Source: Janthinobacterium sp. ROICE36 (lineage in GTDB: Bacteria > Pseudomonadota > Gammaproteobacteria > Burkholderiales > Burkholderiaceae_D). From it: 45,346 nucleotides of DNA. This document shows positions 16,275 through 23,172 of the stretch, one piece after another. The stretch spans positions 1 through 45,346 of the forward strand of contig NZ_PEBS01000047.1 of assembly GCF_002869965.1 (NCBI RefSeq), written 5' to 3'. The notes below the pieces were generated by a model. That model was given only the letters and a program-made list of their open reading frames with translations, made no database searches and was not told the origin of the DNA. Numbering within the stretch: position 1 is the first letter of the stretch; every line of letters begins with the position of its first letter. Both the position numbers and the translations under genes were made by a program.

Positions 16275-18800
16275 TTACATGAACTTGTAGCCTGCGCCGA
16301 GGTAGAAGTAACGGCCGCGGGCATTGTACAACTGGGCAAAACCCAGGGTGCCGTACTGGTTGCCAGAGCCCATGACGCTGTAGGGCGGCATGCGATCAAA
16401 CAAGTTCTTCACGCCGGCCGACAAAGTCAGGTTCTTCATCGCCACGTACTGGGCAGTGAAGTCCACTTCCGTGTGCGAAGGAATCGTCCGTGCATTTTCT
16501 GGAATTTCGTCGCGACGCTTGTCCGAATCGATCATATCGCCCGTGGTACGCACGATTATGGAACCCGATACATTGTCCTTTTCCAGGCTGGCCGTGAATG
16601 TGTTGCGGTACTTCGGATTCATGTACGTCTTCAGGGTGCTTTGCAGCTTATCGGCGGTCGTATCTTGCGTTTCCTGTTTGGTGTACACAGTTGCGGCATT
16701 GCGCAGCGTGAATTTACCGAACATCGTTTGCGGCGATGTGTAGCGGATATCCGTATCGACACCCTGAATCTTGGTGGACGCCAGATTCTGGTTGTTCAGC
16801 AAGATGCGCGCTTCGCCATCCTTGATCTCATAGTTGCCCAGTTTGATCGCCTTGAGTTCCGTCAATGTGCTGATTTCATTTTTCTTGTCGATACGGAAGT
16901 AATCCACGCTCACGGTGAGCGCATTGACTGGCGAGAAGACCAAGCCCAGATTGTAGGTCTTGCCCGTCTCAGGCTTCAGGTTCGGATTGGAACCGGTGAC
17001 TTGGTAGTAAGGGAAGTTGCTGCAAGCACCTGCCAGCGAAGGGAATGCTGCGCAAATCTCTGGATCTTCCGTCGAATTGGCTCCGGCGTCCATACCGCCG
17101 AACATCTGCTTCAGCGAAGGCGCGAGGAAACTGCCTGCATACGATGCGCGGAACATCAGCGTATCGAGTGGCTGGTAGCGCAAGGCCACTTTCGGGCTGG
17201 TCTTGCTGCCGACCTTGGAGATGTCGTCGTAACGCAGCGCGAGCTGGGCTTCAACATTTTTGATGAATGGAATCGACAGTTCGCCAAAGACGCTCTTCGT
17301 GTCGCGATCCGCCTTGACAGCCGCTTGCTGGATGCTGCCGAACACCAGACCATCGATTTGGTTCTGGTCGGGCTGATCACTCAGCGATTCCTTGTTGTAG
17401 GAAACGCCAACAGCGTACGCCATCGTGCCGCCCGCCAGGTCCATGATGGGGGCGGATGCCTTGGCGTTGAAGAAGGTCATTTCCGATTTGCCTTCGCGCG
17501 TTGGCGAGATGCGGATTTTGTCCACTTCCGATTGTGGGTTGGTGTTGCTGGCCGGGTTGATCAAGCCGTCTGCAATCGCCTTGTTGAACAGCACGCTGTG
17601 TGCGTAGTTCGAGTCGTGATTGCTGGCTTTGCTGATGCCCTTGCCGATGGCGACATCCCAATCGATACCGCGGGTAGTACCTTCCAGGCCAGTCGAGAAC
17701 TGGGTCAACGTGCCTTTGCGTTTCGTGGTGCGCGGACCCATCTGCATGAAGCGCCCCAATACGTTTTTGCCGCCAGCGACGAAGGCGCCAGGAGCCGGCT
17801 GGGCTTCAAAGTCGTCCTTGTTTTCCGAATAGGTCAATTCGGCAAAAGCGCGAATATCATTGTTGACCTTGAAACTGCCGATCAACATGCCGCTGACCCG
17901 ATCGGCGCCATTGATGGAGGTCAGAATGGTTTTATTGAAGTCGAAGCGGCAGCTACCTTTCTGCAAATCGGCAGGAGCGCACGGCACCAGTTGGCCACCG
18001 CCAGTGATGTTGCCGTTCGGCGAGTAGCCGCTGCGGCCATCGATACCGCCAGAGAAGCGGCGGAAGTCAGCCGAGCTGGTCAGGTCGCGGTCCTTGCGAT
18101 AGATAGGATCGCGCTTGAGCACGTCAACCGTGGCCAATACGTTGAAGCCTTGCTCGTCGTAGTCGCCAAAGCCGTAGACCAGGCTGGCCGTTTTTTCCTT
18201 GGCGTCGGAACGCGAGCTTTGGCCATAGCTGGCTTTCGCCTCCAGACCCTGGTAATTTTTCTTGGTGATGAAGTTCATTACGCCAGCGACGGCGTCAGCA
18301 CCGTAGATGGCCGAGCCGCCATCTTTCAGGACTTCAATGCGTTCCAGGGCGCCCAGCGGAATGACGTTGACGTCGACAGCGGCACCGGCGCCGGAGCCGT
18401 CGGCGAGCGCATTGGTTGGCAGGCGGCGGCCGTTCAAGAGGATCAGCACGTTGCGTTCGCTCAAGCCCCGCATCTTGATGTTGGTGGTGCCGGAACCGGA
18501 AGGCGAGTTGGCGCTCAGTTCACCTTGGTCATTGATGTCGATCGAGGCCAGGTTCTTGACTAATTCGGCAACGCTGGTGGCTCCCGTGCGTTCAATGTCT
18601 TTCTTCGTGTAAATTTCGACGGGGGCCGCAGTTTCCGCATCCACGCGCTTGATGGCGGAACCGGTAACAACCACGCGTTGCAATTTCTCGTCAGCCTTGG
18701 CTTCCTGTGCCTGTGCGGCCTGGTGCATGAAACCTGCGCTCATGACCAAAGTGCCGGCAAACATCATGCGCAAGGATTTGCTCAATTTCTTTTCAATCAT
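16275..18800 (-). CDS. TonB-dependent receptor (841 aa)
   Basis: An outer-membrane TonB-dependent receptor. The signal peptide covers about residues 1-31 (KKLSKSLRMMFAGTLVMSAG, cut after AQA). A TonB-box-like VVVTGSAIKR (43-52) leads into the plug, with VEIYTKKDIERTGATSVAEL, MRGLSERNVLILLNGRRLP and VLKDGGSAIYGADAVAGVMNF. The barrel ends in an aromatic strand, FYLGAGYKFM. GGAGG seven bases before the ATG fixes the start at 18800. A palindrome lies in the leader, and the gene ends in its own terminator. Base composition is less GC-biased than in neighbouring genes. The ligand is unknown. It stands next to the cyanophycin locus but with convergent orientation, so a shared function cannot be claimed. 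Confidence 0.9.
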   Translation of the reverse strand: MIEKKLSKSLRMMFAGTLVMSAGFMHQAAQAQEAKADEKLQRVVVTGSAIKRVDAETAAPVEIYTKKDIERTGATSVAELVKNLASIDINDQGELSANSPSGSGTTNIKMRGLSERNVLILLNGRRLPTNALADGSGAGAAVDVNVIPLGALERIEVLKDGGSAIYGADAVAGVMNFITKKNYQGLEAKASYGQSSRSDAKEKTASLVYGFGDYDEQGFNVLATVDVLKRDPIYRKDRDLTSSADFRRFSGGIDGRSGYSPNGNITGGGQLVPCAPADLQKGSCRFDFNKTILTSINGADRVSGMLIGSFKVNNDIRAFAELTYSENKDDFEAQPAPGAFVAGGKNVLGRFMQMGPRTTKRKGTLTQFSTGLEGTTRGIDWDVAIGKGISKASNHDSNYAHSVLFNKAIADGLINPASNTNPQSEVDKIRISPTREGKSEMTFFNAKASAPIMDLAGGTMAYAVGVSYNKESLSDQPDQNQIDGLVFGSIQQAAVKADRDTKSVFGELSIPFIKNVEAQLALRYDDISKVGSKTSPKVALRYQPLDTLMFRASYAGSFLAPSLKQMFGGMDAGANSTEDPEICAAFPSLAGACSNFPYYQVTGSNPNLKPETGKTYNLGLVFSPVNALTVSVDYFRIDKKNEISTLTELKAIKLGNYEIKDGEARILLNNQNLASTKIQGVDTDIRYTSPQTMFGKFTLRNAATVYTKQETQDTTADKLQSTLKTYMNPKYRNTFTASLEKDNVSGSIIVRTTGDMIDSDKRRDEIPENARTIPSHTEVDFTAQYVAMKNLTLSAGVKNLFDRMPPYSVMGSGNQYGTLGFAQLYNARGRYFYLGAGYKFM

Positions 18801-18816
18801 TGTCCATCCTCCAACT

Positions 18817-18834
18817 AGGAAACTGTAGTTTCCT
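18817..18834. promoter_or_regulatory. Palindrome in the leader of the second TonB receptor
   Basis: AGGAAACT-GT-AGTTTCCT is a perfect eight-base inverted repeat ending 17 bases before the start codon at 18800, directly upstream of the GGAGG ribosome site. It could be a repressor operator, or an RNA hairpin affecting translation. On the minus strand a TTGAAA and an ATAAAA-type box lie just upstream (about 18840-18870), which would place it near the transcription start. Confidence 0.45.
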
Positions 18835-19191
18835 TAGGGTTTTTATTGGGTTATCTGAAAGTATTTTCAAAATTACCATGTTTATAAATTTGGCAGCTTA
18901 AATTTACAATTCATCAGACCATTTTTCGCCTTCGGCTGTCAAGACGGCTCTGCTTTTTGTGACTGGATTCTTTATTCAAAGAATGACGCTGGATAAATTT
19001 GATTTGTGTATGGCAGGAAATCATAAAAGTTCAATTGTTGAATTAATTAAATTCTTATTTTTTCAAAGAAAAGCGTGGATAATTTTGTTTTTTTGTAATG
19101 CTAGTCTAGACATCTGTTGTTTTTTTGTGACGCTTTATGTCGTCGTTGCGACGATTACCTGCCGCATTGCGCCACCGCTACAGGCATAGAC
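18835..19191. other. AT-rich intergenic stretch, no gene seen
   Basis: About 350 bases, clearly AT-richer than the high-GC surroundings, between the receptor leader and the mobile-element scar. It contains an inverted repeat ATTCTTT-ATTC-AAAGAAT (18967-18984). A 76-codon frame at 18959-19189 has no ribosome site and an implausible composition, so I do not call it. The stretch may hold the receptor promoter; the rest looks like acquired or decaying sequence. Confidence 0.6.
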
Positions 19192-19262
19192 ATAGGGGCG
19201 GCCGTAGTCACTGGCCGGTCCCCTGCCACACCACCCGGCATGCGGGTCCGCACCGGGGGGGC
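19192..19262 (-). mobile_element. Group II intron 3'-end remnant (domain V/VI-like)
   Basis: On the minus strand CCGGTGCGG and CCGCATGCCGG pair as a domain V-like hairpin. This is followed by GGTGGTGTGG and a second stem of AGGGG and CCCCT arms ending in CTAT. That order (hairpin, GGTGGTGTGG, domain VI stem, ending in AY) is what I recall at the 3' end of bacterial group II introns. No reverse transcriptase or 5' part is present. The call is from recalled motifs and has not been folded or searched. Confidence 0.5.
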
Positions 19263-19535
19263 GAGTAGTTGAGGTCAGGAGAGACGAGGCATGCGAGTCG
19301 ATCAACGCAGGTAATCGCGCTCGGCCAGCACGCCGTTGTGCAGGATGCCGGGCGATGAAGTGCGCTCCGGCACAGGCCTCCATGACGATGGTGCAGGGAT
19401 GAAAAGTGGCGAGAAACGCGATTAGTTGTGGGCGGCTGAACTTCTTGCGCAGCAGTGTTTACCTTGGCGATCCTGTCCGTGGACATGAAAGCTGTGTTTG
19501 CCGAGATCGATGCCGATGAGTGTAACGTTTTCCAT
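19263..19535 (-). pseudogene. IS110-family transposase fragment, frameshifted
   Basis: From an ATG at 19535 the protein begins MENVTLIGIDLGKHSFHVHG, the typical start of IS110/IS1111 transposases with the first catalytic aspartate in GIDLGKHS. A small deletion near 19455 shifts frame; the next segment resumes as a FSRPQLIAFL-like and then MEACAGAHFIARH sequence, also family-typical, before the match ends. Only about 80 of the usual 320-340 residues are represented. The fragment abuts the group II intron remnant. It cannot encode an active enzyme. Confidence 0.75.
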
Positions 19536-19559
19536 GATGGCCTCCTTCAGAAGTGAAAA

Positions 19560-19589
19560 CACCCTATAAGTTTAGTAACTTATAGGGTG
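19560..19589 (-). terminator. Hairpin downstream of amn, possible terminator
   Basis: CACCCTATAAGTT and AACTTATAGGGTG form a perfect 13-base stem around a four-base loop, followed on the minus strand by TTTT. It lies 60 bases past the amn stop and 25 bases upstream of the IS110 fragment start. It could terminate amn or be part of the old IS end. Confidence 0.55.
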
Positions 19590-19648
19590 GAGGGTGACCA
19601 TCTCATTAGCCGCCTGTGGAGGGCGGCCGGAATGACGGGGATGCTCGC

Positions 19649-21163
19649 TTACTGAAACGCCACTTCCGCAAAGCTGCGCAATTTGCGGCTATGCAGCCGG
19701 TCCACGCCCTGGCGGCGCAGCAGTTCCACGGCGCGGATGCCGATGCGCAGATGCTGGTCGACCCGCTCGCGGTAGAAGTGGTTGGCCATGCCGGGCAGCT
19801 TGATTTCGCCGTGCAGCGGCTTGTCGCTCACGCACAGCAGGGTGCCGTACGGCACGCGGAAGCGGAAGCCGTTGGCGGCAATCGTCGCGCTTTCCATGTC
19901 CAGCGCGATGGCGCGGCTCTGGCTGAAACGGCGTTCCGGGGTGCGCTGCGGCAGCAGTTCCCAGTTGCGGTTATCCGTGCTGGCCACCGTCCCCGTGCGC
20001 ATGATGTGTTTTAAATCATGTCCCGTCAGCTGGGTGATTTCCGCCACCGCCGTTTGCAGCGCCTGCTGGATTTCCGCCAGCGGCGGGATCGGCACCCACA
20101 GCGGCAAGTCTTCGTCGAGCACATGGTCTTCGCGCACGTACGCATGCGCCAGCACGTAGTCGCCCAGGCTTTGCGTGGTGCGCAAGCCGGCGCAATGGCC
20201 GAGCATCAGCCAGGCGTGCGGGCGCAGCACGGCGATGTGGTCGGTGATGGTCTTCGCATTGGCCGGTCCCACGCCGATATTGACCATGGTGATGCCGCTG
20301 CCATCGGCGCGCAGCAGGTGGTACGCGGGCATCTGCGGCAGGCGCGGCGGCGCGGCGCCCAGCGCATCGTCGCTTTCGACCGTCTGGCCGACCCGGCGCG
20401 TGACCACGTTGCCCGGTTCGACAAAAGCGATATAGCCGTCGTCGTCCGATGGTGCTTGCGCGTCGGGCGCGCGCTCCATCATGGCGTGGCCCAGGCGGAT
20501 GAATTCGTCGATGTAGAACTGGTAATTGGTAAACAGGACGAAGTTCTGGAAATGCTGCGGCGAGGTGCCGCTGTAGTGGCGCAGGCGCTGCAGCGAGTAA
20601 TCGACGCGCGGCCCCGTGAACAGGGCCAGCGGCTGCGCTTCGCCATGCGCCGGTTCGTGCGTGCCGTTGGCGATGCCGTCGTCCATGGCCGACAGGTCGG
20701 GCAGGTCGAACAGGTCGCGCATGGCCAGGCGGCGGCCCGCATCCATATTGCCTTCGATATGGTCATGCTCGGCGAACGAAAAATGCACGGGAATCGGCTG
20801 GGCGCTCACGCCCACTTCCAGGTGGACATTCTGGCCGCCGTTATGGTTTTTCAGCAGCAGGGTGAACTGGTCGAGGTAATAGTCGCTGAACAGGTCGGGG
20901 CGCGTCAGCGTGGTTTCAAACACGCCGGGACCGGCGACAAAGCCGTAGGCCAGCGGCGAGTCGGCGCGCGCCACGGTATCGGTCTGGATGCGCACGAAGG
21001 GGTAGCAGGCGCGCACTCTTTCGTGCATGTCTTCGCCGGCGACAAAGCGCTGCAGCGCATCGCGCAGGTGTTCGATGCTGCTGCGGTAAATGGCTTGCAC
21101 TTGTTCCAATGCCAGGCGTGGATCGTCGAAGCGGGAGGAGGCGATGAAGGGGGGCGTAAGCAA
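19649..21163 (-). CDS. amn: AMP nucleosidase
   Basis: This enzyme cleaves AMP to adenine and ribose 5-phosphate, a purine salvage and energy-balance step in the cytoplasm. At 504 aa it is close to the family length. The N-terminal AMP nucleosidase-specific domain (about 1-200) includes YPFVRIQTDTVARADSPLAYG and SDYYLDQFTLLLKNHNGGQN. The C-terminal phosphorylase-like domain has the nucleotide pocket segment MVNIGVGPANAKTITDHIA, LMLGHCAGLR and the ribose-binding ALDMESATIAANGFRFRVPYG. The start at 21163 has a fair AAGGAG upstream. It is divergent from the TetR gene, with 122 bases between the start codons, so the TetR operator could affect it too. Confidence 0.93.
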   Translation of the reverse strand: MLTPPFIASSRFDDPRLALEQVQAIYRSSIEHLRDALQRFVAGEDMHERVRACYPFVRIQTDTVARADSPLAYGFVAGPGVFETTLTRPDLFSDYYLDQFTLLLKNHNGGQNVHLEVGVSAQPIPVHFSFAEHDHIEGNMDAGRRLAMRDLFDLPDLSAMDDGIANGTHEPAHGEAQPLALFTGPRVDYSLQRLRHYSGTSPQHFQNFVLFTNYQFYIDEFIRLGHAMMERAPDAQAPSDDDGYIAFVEPGNVVTRRVGQTVESDDALGAAPPRLPQMPAYHLLRADGSGITMVNIGVGPANAKTITDHIAVLRPHAWLMLGHCAGLRTTQSLGDYVLAHAYVREDHVLDEDLPLWVPIPPLAEIQQALQTAVAEITQLTGHDLKHIMRTGTVASTDNRNWELLPQRTPERRFSQSRAIALDMESATIAANGFRFRVPYGTLLCVSDKPLHGEIKLPGMANHFYRERVDQHLRIGIRAVELLRRQGVDRLHSRKLRSFAEVAFQ

Positions 21164-21250
21164 GCGGATTCTCCTTTAGCGGTTCGTGCATAGCATTGTA
21201 AGGCAGCGGGGCAACTCGCGTTGGACGCGTTTCTTGCCTGGCGGGGCCGC

Positions 21251-21279
21251 TTGACGGATTCAAATAGAATCTGTATTCT
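21251..21279 (+). promoter_or_regulatory. Sigma-70 promoter of the tetR-map operon
   Basis: TTGACG (21251-21256) and TATTCT (21274-21279) are spaced by exactly 17 bases. A start 6-7 bases after the -10 box falls at 21285-21287, on the ATG of the TetR gene. The transcript would thus be leaderless. Confidence 0.65.
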
Positions 21280-21286
21280 ATTTGAA
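21259..21286. promoter_or_regulatory. TetR operator palindrome over promoter and start codon
   Basis: TTCAAATAGAAT-CTGT-ATTCTATTTGAA is a perfect 12-base inverted repeat with a four-base centre. It covers the spacer and -10 box of the promoter and its last base is the A of the start codon. This is the pattern of an autorepressing TetR-family operator. Confidence 0.8.
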
Positions 21287-21885
21287 TGGTCAGACTTGCC
21301 AAATTCAACGAAAACAACTTCATCGACAGCGCGATAGCCGTCGCCGCCCAGTGCGGCGTGGCCGCCGTGTCGATGGCGGCCATCGCCGTCAAGGCCGGCG
21401 CGCCCATCGGCTCCGTGTATCACCGCTTCGATTCGCGCAACGCCATCCTGGCGCGCGCCTGGCTGCGCGTGAAGAGCGACTTCCGCGAGGAAGTGGCCAG
21501 CCGCTGGCTCGGTGGCGATACCTGGGCCGGCGTGCATGGCTTGCTGGACTGGTGCCGGCGTAAACCCGTGTATGCGCGCTTCCTGCTGCAATGCGCTGAC
21601 AGCCCTGATTTCAGCGGTGGCCTGAGCGAGGAATTGCTGGCCGCTGTGGAAGAGGAGCAGGCGGCGCTCGACGCCTGCTTTGTGCGCTGCGCCGAAGCCA
21701 TGCCCGCCACCACGGAGCTCGACCTCGATCACATGCTGCTCAAATTCGTCCTGATCGACGCGCCCGTGGCTGTCGTCAAGCCTTACCTGACCCAGGAGCG
21801 GCCGATACCGGCCAGCGTCGACGCCATGCTGCGCGCCTCGCACGACGCCGTGCGCGGCTGGGCCTCACACACCACCACACACTAA
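21286..21885 (+). CDS. TetR-family transcriptional regulator
   Basis: A 199-residue regulator. The N-terminal helix-turn-helix (about 10-55) reads AAQCGVAAVSMAAIAVKAGAPIGSVYHRFDSRNAILARAW, a typical TetR recognition helix (GSVYHRF) with its following contacts. The C-terminal ligand domain is variable and gives no clue to the inducer. The ATG at 21286 has no ribosome site in front because the promoter and operator reach up to it, suggesting a leaderless mRNA. The methionine aminopeptidase gene starts 14 bases after its stop, so both are probably autoregulated together through the operator. Confidence 0.88.
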   Translation: MVRLAKFNENNFIDSAIAVAAQCGVAAVSMAAIAVKAGAPIGSVYHRFDSRNAILARAWLRVKSDFREEVASRWLGGDTWAGVHGLLDWCRRKPVYARFLLQCADSPDFSGGLSEELLAAVEEEQAALDACFVRCAEAMPATTELDLDHMLLKFVLIDAPVAVVKPYLTQERPIPASVDAMLRASHDAVRGWASHTTTH

Positions 21886-21899
21886 TAAAGAAGAAATCC

Positions 21900-22703
21900 A
21901 TGCGCTATTCCACCCAGCTTGAACACGGCAAGAAAATCCCCCTACACGACGAAGAAGGCTTCGTCGGCATGCGCGCGGCCGGCCGCATCGCCGCCGACAC
22001 GCTCGACTACATCACGCCCTTCGTGAAACCTGGCGTCTCGACGGCCAAGCTCGACGCCCTGTGCGAAGAATTCATGCGCGCCGCCGGCGCCATCCCCGGC
22101 ACCATCGACTACCACGGCTACAAGCACGCCAGCTGCATTTCCGTCAATCACGTGGTCACGCACGGCATCCCGTCCGAGACCAAGATCCTGAAGGTCGGCG
22201 ACATCCTCAACATCGACGTGACGCCGAAGTTCCAGGGCTGGTTTGGCGATACCAGCCGCACCTTCAAGGTGGGCGCCGTCTCCATCCTGGCCAATCGCCT
22301 GGTCAACACGGCGTATGACGCCATGATGGCCGGCATTCACACCGTGCGTCCGGGCGCGACCTTGGGCGACGTGGGCGCCGCCATCGAGGCGGTGGCCAAG
22401 GCGCAGGGCTTTTCCTCCGTGCGCGACTTCTGCGGCCATGGCGTGGGCCAGGTCTTCCACGACACGCCGCAGGTGCTGCACTATGGCCGCGCCGGCACGG
22501 GCATCGTGCTCGAACCGGGCATGATCTTCACCATCGAACCGATGCTCAACGTGGGCAGCTACCAGGTCAAGGTCTTGCCGGACAAATGGACGACGGTGAC
22601 GAAAGACCGTTCGCTGTCGGCGCAGTTCGAGCACTCGCTGGCCGTGACGGAAACGGGCTTTGAAATCTTCACCTTGACCGGCTTGCCGGAACCGCTGGTC
22701 TGA
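21900..22703 (+). CDS. map: Type I methionine aminopeptidase
   Basis: This enzyme removes the N-terminal methionine from new proteins when the second residue is small. The 267-residue pita-bread fold has every expected catalytic residue: H88 (VTHGIP), D106 (NIDVT), D117 (FGDTSR), H180 (CGHGVG), H187 (FHDTP), E213 (TIEPM) and E244 (QFEHS), which bind the two metal ions. It is co-transcribed behind a TetR regulator rather than with rpsB, where the housekeeping copy is often found, so this may be a second, conditionally expressed enzyme. Whether another copy exists cannot be seen here. A hypothetical gene starts one base after its stop. Confidence 0.93.
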   Translation: MRYSTQLEHGKKIPLHDEEGFVGMRAAGRIAADTLDYITPFVKPGVSTAKLDALCEEFMRAAGAIPGTIDYHGYKHASCISVNHVVTHGIPSETKILKVGDILNIDVTPKFQGWFGDTSRTFKVGAVSILANRLVNTAYDAMMAGIHTVRPGATLGDVGAAIEAVAKAQGFSSVRDFCGHGVGQVFHDTPQVLHYGRAGTGIVLEPGMIFTIEPMLNVGSYQVKVLPDKWTTVTKDRSLSAQFEHSLAVTETGFEIFTLTGLPEPLV

Positions 22704-22704
22704 G

Positions 22705-23100
22705 ATGCACAGCGCCAGCCTGACGCAGCGCCTGCTGAACAAGCATCGGCACGGCGCCGAGGATGCGCTGCAGCAGGTGGCGCTGGCCGTGCTGCAGCAG
22801 GAAGGCATCCGCAGCGACAGCGTGCTGCGCTTTGAGCGCATCGGAGCCCTGGCGCCGCCCGTCGCCGGCGTGGTGCTGCTGGCGGAATGGCTGGCCTACG
22901 TGGACTGGGAAGGCTTTGACAGCGCCCTGTACGCGAATATTGCGGCGGTGGCGGCGCTGATCGCCGGCGAGCTGCAGCTGCCTGACGTTGCCGCCAACTT
23001 GCTGCAAACGCGCGACGCGGCCGTGTTCGAGGCGCAGCGCCCCGCGCTGGCGACAGCAGCCTTGCTGTTCATCGAGGGCCACGTCGCGCTCTTTCCCTGA
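22705..23100 (+). CDS. Hypothetical protein in the map operon
   Basis: A 131-residue protein I do not recognise. It is mostly helical, with alternating leucine and alanine (VALAVLQQEG, AAVAALIAGELQL) and a conserved-looking LAEWLAYVDWEGFDSALYANIAA segment. No signal peptide is visible; the hydrophobic stretches are too short or too polar to be clear membrane helices. Its ATG lies one base after the map stop (TGAGATG), which strongly suggests translational coupling and a real gene. A symmetrical AGCGCT-CGCA-AGCGCT stem follows at 23145-23160 without a T run. Confidence 0.6.
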   Translation: MHSASLTQRLLNKHRHGAEDALQQVALAVLQQEGIRSDSVLRFERIGALAPPVAGVVLLAEWLAYVDWEGFDSALYANIAAVAALIAGELQLPDVAANLLQTRDAAVFEAQRPALATAALLFIEGHVALFP

Positions 23101-23172
23101 CAGCGACCTGCGTCTTGCATCGGCGAGCCTGCGCCGAATCCGATAGCGCTCGCAAGCGCTGGCGGCTGCCGC

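Noticed and set aside
16215..18563. 782-codon plus-strand frame opposite the second TonB receptor
   Set aside because: No signal, domain or start site; the receptor on the minus strand accounts for the sequence.
18959..19189. 76-codon frame in the AT-rich stretch
   Set aside because: No ribosome site, unusual composition and overlap with the mobile-element scar.
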